In this document: positions 1-8,149 of the stretch, piece after piece | Layout of the letters: every line of letters begins with the position of its first letter | Numbering within the stretch: position 1 is the stretch's first letter | Origin: JBBSMX01 sp038232935 | GTDB taxonomy: Bacteria; Bacteroidota; Rhodothermia; Rhodothermales; JANQRZ01 | Reading direction: 5' to 3' | DNA: 18,525 nucleotides | Assembly: GCA_038232935.1 (NCBI GenBank) | Contig: JBBSMX010000085.1 | Location: 1 to 18,525 of the forward strand | Position numbers and translations under genes: made by a program | Notes under the pieces: generated by a model | Told to the model about the DNA's origin: nothing | Seen by the model: only the letters and a program-made list of their open reading frames with translations | The model's database searches: none

Positions 1-151
1 GATAACAGGTCTTCAACCTGCTGGGTTTTCCCATTCGGAGATCTACGGATCTAAGGATGTTTGCTCCTCCCCGTAGCTTATCGCAGCGTACCACGTCCTT
101 CATCGCCTGATCGTGCCAAGGCATTCACCGTGTGCCCTTAGTAACTTAATT
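1..151 (-). rRNA. rrl: 23S ribosomal RNA, 5' end only (partial)
   Basis: Read on the minus strand, the segment begins at about 151 with AATTAAGTTACTAAGGG followed by CACACGGTGAATGCC and then GGCGATGAAGGACGTGG, which is the conserved 5' terminus of bacterial 23S rRNA (E. coli GGTTAAGCGACTAAGCG...ACACGGTGGATGCC). Only the first ~150 nt are inside the window; the rest lies before base 1. It is the downstream large-subunit gene of the operon whose 16S is at 763-2291. The exact 5' end is set by alignment to the E. coli start and may be off by a few bases. Confidence 0.95.
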
Positions 152-351
152 GCCATAACGTGCTTCCGCACATGACTCTACCTAAGCAGAATCGCATGCA
201 TTAACACGCGGATTGAACCTTTGCAACAACGTAGGGCCTAAGACCCACATTGTTGCGCGCTCGACGTCTCGGCAACCAATCTGCTTTGCTGCGAACAGCG
301 CTGCAGACGGATCGTTAAGACTTTCTTACTTAACCTTCGGCTACTTACATC

Positions 352-363
352 ATGTCAAAGAAC
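352..363 (-). promoter_or_regulatory. boxA-like antitermination site before 23S
   Basis: On the minus strand this reads GTTCTTTGACAT, sharing the TTCTTT core with the two other boxA-like sites at 648-659 and 2495-2506. It lies between tRNA-Ala and 23S. boxA RNA is bound by NusB/S10 (NusE) in other bacteria to keep rRNA transcription processive. The rest of the 240-base spacer 152-391 holds no gene that I can see; its plus-strand open frame is a chance translation running through the tRNA-Ala complement. Confidence 0.55.
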
Positions 364-391
364 GGTCTCACCACGCGTTCTGGCGAGATAG

Positions 392-464
392 TGGAGTTAG
401 TCGGATTCGAACCGACGACCCCCTGCTTGCAAAGCAGGTGCTCTACCAACTGAGCTATAACCCC
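392..464 (-). tRNA. tRNA-Ala (anticodon TGC)
   Basis: A 73-nt cloverleaf on the minus strand. The acceptor arm GGGGTTA (464-458) pairs with TAACTCC and ends in discriminator A at 392. The D arm contains AGCTCAGTTGGTAGAGC, the anticodon stem-loop is CCTGCTTTGCAAGCAGG with anticodon TGC, and the T arm is GTCGGTTCGAATCCGAC. The 3' CCA is not encoded (the next bases read CTA), so it must be added after transcription. Its position in the 16S-23S spacer after tRNA-Ile is the commonest bacterial arrangement. Confidence 0.97.
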
Positions 465-509
465 GCCCGATAAACGCCGTGACGCGCTATTTGAATAACG
501 GATCAGCAG

Positions 510-583
<74 letters not shown>

Positions 584-647
584 AAGAGATAAGGAGGCTT
601 CACCTCCCGCTCATGGCGTCGCTCCGGTGGAGCGGATTATCAACCGC

Positions 648-659
648 TTAGAAAGAACA
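648..659 (-). promoter_or_regulatory. boxA-like antitermination site in the 16S-tRNA spacer
   Basis: The minus strand reads TGTTCTTTCTAA. Its first eight bases are identical to the leader site at 2495-2506 (TGTTCTTTGAGA), which supports a boxA role for both. It lies between the end of 16S and tRNA-Ile, where many bacteria keep a second boxA. The call rests on motif similarity and position only. Confidence 0.5.
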
Positions 660-715
660 GCTCGCCCTTGGGCGGTAACTCTCCGTCATGAGACGGAAGC
701 CGTTTTAAAGAGAGA

Positions 716-730
716 GAAGCATAGCGAGCC
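716..730 (-). other. downstream arm of the pre-16S processing stem
   Basis: The plus-strand bases GAAGCATAGCGAGCC are the exact reverse complement of GGCTCGCTATGCTTC at 2475-2489, on the other side of the 16S gene. In the precursor RNA these 15 bases would pair. GAGAGA at 710-715 can extend the pairing with TCTCTC at 2493-2498 past a 3-base bulge, and 731-739 extends it the other way with two mismatches. Such a stem is the known substrate for RNase III cleavage of pre-16S RNA. Confidence 0.7.
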
Positions 731-762
731 ATCGCCGGCAGAGAACGAGAACAGTGCTCTCT

Positions 763-2291
<1,529 letters not shown>

Positions 2292-2474
2292 AGAGAATTT
2301 GCGATCTCCGGGTAGGAGATCAATGATTCCTCAGATGGACAAGTCCAAACTGGGAATCGGATAGGTTGAGCTCAGAACCACGATTCCTAAGAATCGCTTC
2401 TCTGACTATTGCTACTCTCGTTCAACCAGCGCATCTTTGCACCCGAAAGTGCCTAGGCTACGCGGGCCGACGAG

Positions 2475-2489
2475 GGCTCGCTATGCTTC
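2475..2489 (-). other. upstream arm of the pre-16S processing stem
   Basis: GGCTCGCTATGCTTC on the plus strand is perfectly complementary to 716-730 beyond the other end of 16S. In the transcript the two arms bring the 16S ends together, as in the classic RNase III stalk. The 15-bp exact match across 1.7 kb, extended with near matches on both sides, is very unlikely by chance. Confidence 0.7.
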
Positions 2490-2494
2490 CAATC

Positions 2495-2506
2495 TCTCAA
2501 AGAACA
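2495..2506 (-). promoter_or_regulatory. boxA-like site in the rRNA leader
   Basis: The minus strand reads TGTTCTTTGAGA, close to the boxA consensus of many bacteria. It sits about 40 nt downstream of the inferred start from the nearer promoter and just before the processing-stem arm. It is expected to recruit the Nus antitermination complex. A related motif recurs twice in the spacer. Confidence 0.6.
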
Positions 2507-2550
2507 GGCGCTAAAAAATGCGCCGGGCGTTGACCCGAGCGCGTCCAGCC

Positions 2551-2579
2551 AAATTACGGAACCGAAGTGCCGGTGTCAA
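2551..2579 (-). promoter_or_regulatory. rRNA operon promoter P2
   Basis: On the minus strand, TTGACA (2579-2574) is followed by exactly 17 bases and then TAATTT (2556-2551). The -35 is a perfect consensus hexamer and the -10 matches four of six. The bases after the -10 are GC-rich (GGCTGGACGCGC), like the discriminators of growth-rate-controlled stable RNA promoters. The site lies about 260 bp upstream of 16S and upstream of the boxA-like site. Confidence 0.65.
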
Positions 2580-2664
2580 GCGCTTCATCATCTCTTGGCG
2601 CAAGCGCCAGCTTCCAGGAGAAGCTATTTGATGTGCGTGCTCGACAGCGTCAGGCAGGACAGCT

Positions 2665-2693
2665 ATGATACGGAAACGGGCCGGGCGAGTCAA
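2665..2693 (-). promoter_or_regulatory. rRNA operon promoter P1
   Basis: On the minus strand, TTGACT (2693-2688) is followed by 17 bases and TATCAT (2670-2665), five of six and four of six matches to the sigma-70-like consensus. It lies 114 bp upstream of P2, a spacing like the tandem P1/P2 layout of enterobacterial rRNA operons. Function is inferred from motif, spacing and position. Confidence 0.5.
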
Positions 2694-2699
2694 CAACTA

Positions 2700-3089
2700 A
2701 GACCGCTTTCGATGCGCCTTCACAGATGCCCCGCTTCTGCCATCATGTAAAGAACATCCCCCTCAGTTTCGACCGCCTTAAAACCGGCGCCGTCGTTGAG
2801 AGGGCTGCAATGATAGGTTCTTTCGCGAGCAGCCGCAAGCACATTGTCGTGCTTCAACGATGCTTAACGAGACTCTCTTTCTTCCATCCCTGTGAGGATA
2901 GGCGCTTAGTCGTTACAGTTCCAATTCACCAGTGGTGACGGAAGCTTAAGGGCGGCTCCATGATCGTGCCCGCCGGAGCCATTTCGAGCATGCGCGCTGA
3001 AAGATGCGTATCAGGTGAGCCACACGAGGTCCCCCTCTAAGGCGAGGTATATTCCAGCCGCAACGCCTCTCCTCATAGATGCCCGCCTC
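2700..3089. other. non-coding stretch between rRNA promoters and PASTA gene
   Basis: About 390 bases separate the rRNA promoters from the chosen start of the PASTA gene. I see no tRNA and no convincing protein. The short open frame at 2726-2938 has no recognisable domain and an atypical composition. A weak 6-bp stem GGCTCC/GGAGCC occurs at 2954-2980. The promoter of the PASTA gene must lie here, but I could not choose a convincing -35/-10 pair. Confidence 0.4.
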
Positions 3090-3974
3090 ATGCCCGCCCG
3101 GACCGATTCCTTCTGGCCTCGCCTCAAAGCCCGCCTAGCGCACGGTGCACGCTGGGTAAAGCCCGTCACCACGCACCGCTATTTCTGGCTCGGACTGTTC
3201 GGGCTGGTCGGGATGGTAGTGGGGCTCTACCTCATGATGAACTACGTCGTGATGCCGATCTACACACGGCAGGGGGCAGCGGTGACGGTGCCGGAGGTGC
3301 GGGAGCTTCCCTTCGAGCAGGCCAGTAACCTCATCGAGGATCGCGACCTGAGGCCGGAGCGACGGGATCAACCGTTCAACCCGAGTCTTCCACGCGATGC
3401 CGTAGTCGATCAGAATCCACAGCCGAACGCGTCGGTGAAGCCAGGCCGGCGGATCTACCTCTACGTCAACAGCGGCATGCGTCAGCTTATCACCGTGCCG
3501 GACGTGCTCACTGAGACCGAGATGAACGCGAAGTCTACCCTGTCTAAGGCGGGCCTGGCTAACGTGGAAGTGCGAAAGGATGAAAACCCCTCTCCCAATA
3601 CGGGAACCGTGACTCGGCAGAATCCGGATTCCGGCGAGACGCTCGGCGCTGAATCCAGGATCGTCCTGTGGGTGAGCCCCGGGCTCGGCGATGAGACCGT
3701 GTCGGTGCCGGACGTGCGCGGCCTCCCCCCGATTGACGCGCGCCGCACGCTGACCGAAGCGGGCCTGTGGGTGGACCCCACTCGCTCGGTGGGCGGGACG
3801 ATTACGCGGCAGGAGCCAGAGTCCGGCGACGAGGTGCGCGAAGGCACGGAGGTGCGCATCTACTCGGAGCCTCTCGACGAGCGCTCACCATCCGAAGACG
3901 ACAGGGATCAGTTCGAGGATGACCCCAACGAGTCCAACTCCCCTAGCGATTTCGAAGAGAACGGTGGAGCCTGA
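3090..3974 (+). CDS. membrane-anchored protein with three PASTA domains
   Basis: The 294-residue product has a basic N-terminus, one membrane helix at about residues 31-53 (YFWLGLFGLVGMVVGLYLMM), and then three PASTA repeats at roughly 64-127, 133-196 and 203-260. Each opens with V-P-(E/D)-V and carries a (D/T)xxNP or TRQNPxSG turn. A strongly acidic tail (262-294) follows. PASTA domains are known to bind peptidoglycan or lipid II, usually outside a Ser/Thr kinase or on a penicillin-binding protein. Here there is no kinase or transpeptidase domain, so it is an orphan PASTA protein, a form seen in Bacteroidota; its role is probably cell-wall related and periplasmic. I chose ATG 3090; an in-frame GTG at 3015 would add 25 residues. 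Neither start has a Shine-Dalgarno. It ends 6 bp from the convergent pyrR. Confidence 0.85.
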   Translation: MPARTDSFWPRLKARLAHGARWVKPVTTHRYFWLGLFGLVGMVVGLYLMMNYVVMPIYTRQGAAVTVPEVRELPFEQASNLIEDRDLRPERRDQPFNPSLPRDAVVDQNPQPNASVKPGRRIYLYVNSGMRQLITVPDVLTETEMNAKSTLSKAGLANVEVRKDENPSPNTGTVTRQNPDSGETLGAESRIVLWVSPGLGDETVSVPDVRGLPPIDARRTLTEAGLWVDPTRSVGGTITRQEPESGDEVREGTEVRIYSEPLDERSPSEDDRDQFEDDPNESNSPSDFEENGGA

Positions 3975-3980
3975 CTCCTG

Positions 3981-4493
3981 CTACTCTTCCAGATAGACGG
4001 CTACGTCGTCTCCCACTTCCACCGCCACGCGCTCGCGATGCTTGGTCGGGACGACGCGGCCGACGAAATCCGGCTGGATCGGATACTCGCGGTGTCCCCG
4101 GTCGATGAGGACGGCGAGTTGGATGGACGCGGGACGGCCGTAATAGAGTACCGCATCGATGGCGGCGCGCGCCGTGCGGCCGGTGAAGAGCACATCGTCC
4201 ACGAGCACCACGTTCCGCCCCTCTACCGTCGGACGCGGAGTGAGCGGGTCGGGCTCCGGCACGTCCGGGAGGTCGTCGCGGAAGGGCGTCACATCGAGCG
4301 GGTGGACCGGAATCGTGCGCCCCTCGGTCTCCCCGATGATCTGAGCGAGTGTTTCGGCAAGTGCCACGCCGCGCCGCCGGATTCCAAAAACCTCCAGCGA
4401 CTCGCTCCCCCGGTTGCGTTCGACGATCTCGTACGCCAGCCGGGTGAGCGTTCGGCGGACGCGCTCGGGCGACAGAAGGACAGTGCGGGGCAT
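3981..4493 (-). CDS. pyrR: PyrR bifunctional pyrimidine operon regulator / uracil phosphoribosyltransferase
   Basis: This is a 170-residue type I phosphoribosyltransferase, a usual PyrR length. The PRPP-binding loop VVLVDDVLFTGRT is at 95-107, GIRRRG at 37-42, and the PyrR-typical DRGHREYPIQPDFVGR at 131-146. PyrR binds pyr mRNA to attenuate pyrimidine genes in response to UMP, and also makes UMP from uracil and PRPP. The start is the ATG complement at 4491-4493, which begins MPRTVLLS; a longer frame running upstream overlaps the decarboxylase gene and is not part of PyrR. No Shine-Dalgarno precedes it. A TATACA sequence lies 4 bases before the ATG and could be a -10 of a nearly leaderless promoter, but no matching -35 is seen. 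No pyr biosynthesis gene or PyrR binding hairpin is in the window. It follows the decarboxylase by 59 bp. Confidence 0.93.
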   Translation of the reverse strand: MPRTVLLSPERVRRTLTRLAYEIVERNRGSESLEVFGIRRRGVALAETLAQIIGETEGRTIPVHPLDVTPFRDDLPDVPEPDPLTPRPTVEGRNVVLVDDVLFTGRTARAAIDAVLYYGRPASIQLAVLIDRGHREYPIQPDFVGRVVPTKHRERVAVEVGDDVAVYLEE

Positions 4494-4552
4494 GTATTGT
4501 ATAAGGTGTGCTACGTCTTGGGAAAGCGAAAGGGGATATGGCCTGTCACGGC

Positions 4553-5926
4553 TTACTCGGCGATCTCCAAAGACCGATGGACCTCGGCAGCGACCCGGAG
4601 CATGGCATCGAGGCTGCGCTCCACGTCGTCGTGGGTCGTGGCCCACGAGGAGACGCTGATGCGCATCGCGGTGTGGCCCTGCCAGACGGTGCCGCCGCAC
4701 CAGCACGTCCCGTCTTTCTGTATGCCTGCGATCACTCGGTTCGTCGTCTCGGCGTCGCCGAACGAGACGAGTACCTGATTCAGCACCACGTCGTTGAGGA
4801 TCGTATGGCCGGCCACCGCTAATCCTTCGGCGAAGCGCGTCGCGTGGCGGCAGCACCGCTCGACGAGGTCGGCCACGCCGGAGCGGCCGAGCGACCGAAG
4901 TGCCGCCCATATTTCAACGCCGCGCGCACGGCGCGACATTTCAGGTGTGTACGCGTAGGGCTCGCGGAACTCGCTCAAGATGAGGTACGATGCGTTGACG
5001 GACATCGCGGCGCGGAGAGCGAGCGGATCGCGACAGATCACGAGGCCGCTATCGTAGGGGACGTTGAGCCACTTGTGCGCGTCCGTCGCCCACGAGTCCG
5101 CGTCGGCATACCCCTGCATCAGGTGCTTGCGCTCGGGTGCCGTGGCGGCCCACAGCCCGAACGCGCCATCGACGTGAATCCAGCCCACCCCGGCCTCGCG
5201 TGCCGCGGGGATGATCTCGGCGGCCGGGTCGAAGGCGCCGGTATTCACGTTCCCCGCCTGCAGGCAGAGCAGCGTCGGCCCATCCACCGGCGGGAGGGCG
5301 TCGGCGCGCATCCGTCCCTGACGGTCTACGGGCACGCGAACGACGCGGTCGCGCCCGAGTCCGAGCAGGCTGAGCGCTTTGAGCAGGCTGACGTGGACCT
5401 CGCCGCCCACGATCACGGTGATCGGCGGGGCGCCAAAGAGGCCCTGCGCCTCCACGTCCCACCCTGCACGGCGGAGGAGGGCGTGGCGCGCAGCAGCGAT
5501 GCCCGAAACGTTCGCCGCCGTCGCGCCCGTCACGAACCCAATGCCCGCCTCGGCGGGCAGGCCGAGCAGATCGAGCAGCCAGCCCGATGCTACCTCTTCG
5601 ATCTTCGCCGCGCTCGGGGCGAGCGAGCGAGCTCCGGCGTTCTGATCCCACGCGCCGGCCAGCCAGTTCGCCGCCCTCGCCGCAGGCAGCGAGCCACCGA
5701 CGACGAAACCGAAATAGCGTCCGCCCGCGCTCGCCATCGTCGCCGGTGAGCCGATTTCGTCGAGGAGGCACAATACGTCGGCCGGATCCGTCGGGTCGAC
5801 GGGAAGGGGCTCGGCGAAGTGGCTTAGTCCATCCAGCGCGTCAGGCGTTGGTGCGACGGGGCGGTGGTCGAGGCGTTCGAGGTAAGCGGTGGCTCGGCGG
5901 GCCGCGTCGTCCAGTAGGTGTTGCAT
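4553..5926 (-). CDS. PLP-dependent group II amino-acid decarboxylase family protein
   Basis: The 457-residue product belongs to fold type I PLP enzymes of the aromatic-L-amino-acid / glutamate decarboxylase family. The PLP lysine is K285 in TDAHKWLN; the ring-nitrogen aspartate is D253 in HVDGAFG; the ring-stacking histidine is H178 in GGEVHVSLLKA; and the phosphate-binding GATAANVS stretch is at 133-140. Family members remove the carboxylate of an amino acid to give an amine. The substrate (aromatic amino acid, glutamate, diaminobutyrate or other) cannot be told from sequence alone, and some homologues are aldehyde synthases or lyases. The ATG at 5926 is preceded by GGAGGGGAGGA, the only strong Shine-Dalgarno in the window. 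The gene lies 42 bp after the phzF-like gene and before pyrR on the same strand, probably in one transcript. Confidence 0.85.
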   Translation of the reverse strand: MQHLLDDAARRATAYLERLDHRPVAPTPDALDGLSHFAEPLPVDPTDPADVLCLLDEIGSPATMASAGGRYFGFVVGGSLPAARAANWLAGAWDQNAGARSLAPSAAKIEEVASGWLLDLLGLPAEAGIGFVTGATAANVSGIAAARHALLRRAGWDVEAQGLFGAPPITVIVGGEVHVSLLKALSLLGLGRDRVVRVPVDRQGRMRADALPPVDGPTLLCLQAGNVNTGAFDPAAEIIPAAREAGVGWIHVDGAFGLWAATAPERKHLMQGYADADSWATDAHKWLNVPYDSGLVICRDPLALRAAMSVNASYLILSEFREPYAYTPEMSRRARGVEIWAALRSLGRSGVADLVERCCRHATRFAEGLAVAGHTILNDVVLNQVLVSFGDAETTNRVIAGIQKDGTCWCGGTVWQGHTAMRISVSSWATTHDDVERSLDAMLRVAAEVHRSLEIAE

Positions 5927-5937
5927 TCCTCCCCTCC
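5927..5937 (-). promoter_or_regulatory. strong Shine-Dalgarno of the decarboxylase gene
   Basis: The minus strand reads GGAGGGGAGGA directly before the ATG, with GGAGG at 5937-5933 and a 6-nt spacer. It complements the CCTCC core at the 16S 3' end. No other gene start in the window has such a site, so initiation of this gene may be stronger or differently controlled than that of its neighbours. Confidence 0.7.
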
Positions 5938-5968
5938 GGTTTAGATCCGAATGGAAGATACAGCGGCG

Positions 5969-6769
5969 CTACGCGGGCTCGGCGAGGAGTTCGCCCTGAA
6001 AAACGGTGACGGCCTGCCCGCCGAGCAGCACCCGGTCGCCGCGCACCTCGACGCGGATCGTCCCGCCTCGTTTCGAGGCCTGGTACCCGACGAGGTCGGA
6101 GCGGCCGAGCTTGTCGGCCCAGTACGGCGCGAGGCAGCAGTGCGCCGACCCGGTCACAGGATCCTCGTTTATGCCGACCGACGGCGCGAAGAAACGGGAG
6201 ACGAAGTCCACCCCATCAGTGTCGGCCCGGCTCGTGACGATGATGCCGCGCGCCTCGACCTCAGCGAGCGCTGCAAAGTCCGGCGCGAGCTCGCGCACCG
6301 TCGCTTCGTCCACCACTTCTACGAGGTAGTCGTACCGGCTTCGTCCGACGTGCTGCGGCGTGAGCCCGAGCACCTCGGCGAGGCCGTCCGGCGCGTCAGC
6401 GTCCTCGGGCGGCGTGGCGGGGAAGTCGAGCGCGATCTCTTCCCCGTCGCGGGTGGCGGTGAGCAGGCCGCTCTTCGTGTGGAACCGGGCCGTGTCCTCA
6501 GCGCTGAGCTGATTCGTCTCCCAGAGGATGTGGGCGCTCGCGAGCGTGGCGTGACCGCACAGGTCTACCTCCGTCTTCGGGGTAAACCAGCGCAGGAGGT
6601 AGCCGTCGTCGTGCGGAGCGAGGAACGCCGTCTCAGAGAGGTTCATCTCCGCCGCGACGCGCTGCATCCACATCTCGGGTGCAGCGACGCTGAGCAGGCA
6701 GACGGCGGCGGGATTCCCTCGAAAAACCTCGTCCGCGAAGGCATCGACCTGATAGAGAGGGAGCGACAT
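5969..6769 (-). CDS. PhzF family isomerase-fold protein
   Basis: The 266-residue product, starting MSLPLYQVDAFADEVFRGNPAA, is a PhzF/diaminopimelate-epimerase-fold protein of normal family length. It shows the first-domain signature NLSETAFL with the putative catalytic glutamate E46, DLCGHATLASAH at 69-80, and the second-domain EDPVTGSAHCCLAPYW. In phenazine producers PhzF isomerises dihydro-hydroxyanthranilate, but most members, including this lone one with no phenazine genes nearby, have no proven substrate. I chose the inner ATG because it overlaps the fur stop by one base (TGATG), typical of translational coupling; an upstream ATG at 6808 lies inside fur. It is followed by the decarboxylase 42 bp later. 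Confidence 0.88.
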   Translation of the reverse strand: MSLPLYQVDAFADEVFRGNPAAVCLLSVAAPEMWMQRVAAEMNLSETAFLAPHDDGYLLRWFTPKTEVDLCGHATLASAHILWETNQLSAEDTARFHTKSGLLTATRDGEEIALDFPATPPEDADAPDGLAEVLGLTPQHVGRSRYDYLVEVVDEATVRELAPDFAALAEVEARGIIVTSRADTDGVDFVSRFFAPSVGINEDPVTGSAHCCLAPYWADKLGRSDLVGYQASKRGGTIRVEVRGDRVLLGGQAVTVFQGELLAEPA

Positions 6770-7254
6770 CAGGCGGCGGCTTGCTCGGGCAGCGACCGGT
6801 TCGGGCAAGGCTTCCGCCGGCAGTGGCCGTAGAGGGTGAGGGCGTGGTGGCTGATCTCGAAGCCGTAGATCTCCCCCACCGTGTCCTGAATGCTCTGGAG
6901 GCGCGGATCGCAGAACTCGAGGATCTCGCCGCAGTCGAGGCAGATGAGGTGGTCATGCTGCCAGTAGGCGTACGCTCGCTCGTACTTCGCTTGGTTCTGG
7001 CCGAACTGGTGCCGCACCACGAGGTCGCATTCCAGCAGGAGTTCGAGCGTGTTGTAGACCGTCGCGCGGCTGACCCGGCTGCCTTTCTGCTTGAGGCGGA
7101 CGAACAGCTCGTCCGCGTCGAAGTGGTCGGATGTGGCGTAGATCTCGTCGAGGATCGTGAAGCGCTCGGGGGTCTGGCGCTGGCCGCGCTCCTTCAAGAA
7201 GGCGCTGAAGGAGCGGGTGACTTCGTCCATCTGAGCCTGCGGGAGCAACGACAT
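6769..7254 (-). CDS. fur: Fur family metal-responsive transcriptional regulator
   Basis: The 161-residue product has the Fur layout: a winged helix at about 15-90 with SRATVYNTLELL as recognition helix region (62-73), then a dimerisation and metal domain. HDH (100-102), CLDC (105-108) and the C-terminal C145/C150 pair in GHCRRKPC match the structural zinc and sensory metal ligands of the family. H44 in HFDADEL is a further conserved ligand. Members repress iron, zinc or peroxide genes when metal-loaded; the sequence favours Fur but PerR or Zur cannot be excluded. The gene lies 18 bp after tmk and overlaps the phzF-like gene by one base. No Fur box was recognised close by, since transcription probably starts before tmk. 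Confidence 0.88.
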   Translation of the reverse strand: MSLLPQAQMDEVTRSFSAFLKERGQRQTPERFTILDEIYATSDHFDADELFVRLKQKGSRVSRATVYNTLELLLECDLVVRHQFGQNQAKYERAYAYWQHDHLICLDCGEILEFCDPRLQSIQDTVGEIYGFEISHHALTLYGHCRRKPCPNRSLPEQAAA

Positions 7255-7272
7255 GAGCGTGGTGCCAGCGGT

Positions 7273-7932
7273 TTACGAATCCTCGTTGGGAGAACCGGAG
7301 GGGGCGATTCCGGTTCCGACCCATTCGGCCCGCAGCATCCGCTCCACCTCCTCGATAATTTGTGCATTGATCGACTCCATTGACATCGTCCCATCGATTC
7401 TGACAACTCGTTCAGGCTCTCGCTCTACTAAATCGAGGTAAGCCTCACGAACCCGTTCAAAGAAGTCTGCGCCTGCCTGCTCCATTCGGTCACGGTCGCC
7501 GCCGCGACGGGCAGCGGCCACGTCCAGCGGCACGTCGATGAAGTACGTGCGGGCGGGTGCGAGGCCGTCGGTGACGAAGGCGTGGAAGGTGTGTAGCCAG
7601 TCGGCGTCGGCGAGGGCGCGACCGGCACCCTGGTACGCCGTCGTCGAATCGTAAAACCGATCGGCGATGACGATGCAGCCACGGTCGAGGGCAGGGCGGA
7701 CTACCTCCTGCACGAGCTGGGCACGGGCCGCTGAAAAAAGTAGCAGCTCGGCGCGTGGCGTGATGTGGGTCTCGGGATCGAGCAGGAGCGCACGGACCCG
7801 CTCCGAAAGAGCAGTACCGCCGGGCTCGCGCACGAGCAGCGGCGCACGCCCCTGTCGTTCGAAGTGAGCGTAGAGCAGCTGGGCCTGCGTACTCTTGCCG
7901 CTGCCGTCGATGCCTTCGAACGTGATGAGCAT
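7273..7932 (-). CDS. tmk: thymidylate (dTMP) kinase
   Basis: The 219-residue product phosphorylates dTMP to dTDP with ATP. The P-loop GIDGSGKST is at 7-15, the REPGGT motif at 35-40, the DRFYDSTTAYQGAGR substrate-binding segment at 91-105, and an arginine-rich lid (RRGGDRDR) at about 142-149. Length is normal for the family. The ATG at 7932 has no Shine-Dalgarno (upstream bases are C-rich). It is the first gene of the minus-strand run tmk-fur-phzF-like-decarboxylase-pyrR, divergent from the TPR gene across a 217-bp gap that must hold its promoter; I could not choose one with confidence. Confidence 0.95.
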   Translation of the reverse strand: MLITFEGIDGSGKSTQAQLLYAHFERQGRAPLLVREPGGTALSERVRALLLDPETHITPRAELLLFSAARAQLVQEVVRPALDRGCIVIADRFYDSTTAYQGAGRALADADWLHTFHAFVTDGLAPARTYFIDVPLDVAAARRGGDRDRMEQAGADFFERVREAYLDLVEREPERVVRIDGTMSMESINAQIIEEVERMLRAEWVGTGIAPSGSPNEDS

Positions 7933-8045
7933 GGGGGCGGTGAAGGGGAGGGGAAAAGCTATGTCCTGTCGCGCCAGAAGGGGAACTTACGGCGCGCCGG
8001 AAGGATGAACGCGGGAGCAACTAGGGCGAGCCTGCAGCGTAGCTA

Positions 8046-8073
8046 TTGCATGTTGCCGGGCCACCTGTAAATT
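8046..8073 (+). promoter_or_regulatory. candidate promoter for the TPR gene
   Basis: TTGCAT (8046-8051), a 16-base gap and TAAATT (8068-8073) lie about 77 bases upstream of the TPR start in the divergent tmk/TPR gap. Both hexamers match four of six or better to the sigma-70-like consensus. The call is by motif only. Confidence 0.35.
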
Positions 8074-8149
8074 AGGCCGTGTCGGGTGGTCCCTTCAGTC
8101 CCGTCAGAGGGCACGCGGCCTTCGCTCCGATCCCCTTTCGCAGCGCGCT

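Larger units (their letters stand above)
2292..2544 (-). promoter_or_regulatory. rRNA operon leader region
   Basis: About 250 bases lie between the inferred transcription start of the nearer promoter and the 16S 5' end. The region holds the upstream arm of the processing stem (2475-2489), a boxA-like site (2495-2506) and a small perfect hairpin CGATTC-CTAA-GAATCG at 2381-2396. No protein gene is credible here. The start at about 2544 is inferred from the -10 element at 2551-2556. Confidence 0.6.

Noticed and set aside
2726..2938. A 70-codon open frame between the rRNA promoters and the PASTA gene.
   Set aside because: No domain, no ribosome binding signal, and a cysteine/histidine-rich composition unlike the neighbouring genes; most likely chance.
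5969..6769. A phenazine or secondary-metabolite cluster suggested by the phzF-like gene and the adjacent decarboxylase.
   Set aside because: No other phenazine or biosynthetic cluster gene is nearby; neighbours are core genes, and lone PhzF-family proteins are common.
4038..6832. Plus-strand open frames of 246-301 codons opposite pyrR, the decarboxylase and the phzF-like gene.
   Set aside because: The minus strand carries clear enzyme motifs over the same bases, and the plus-strand products have no domain.
7990..7999. The 10-base palindrome CGGCGCGCCG in the tmk/TPR gap as an operator.
   Set aside because: A short GC palindrome is likely by chance at this composition, and nothing places it at a promoter.
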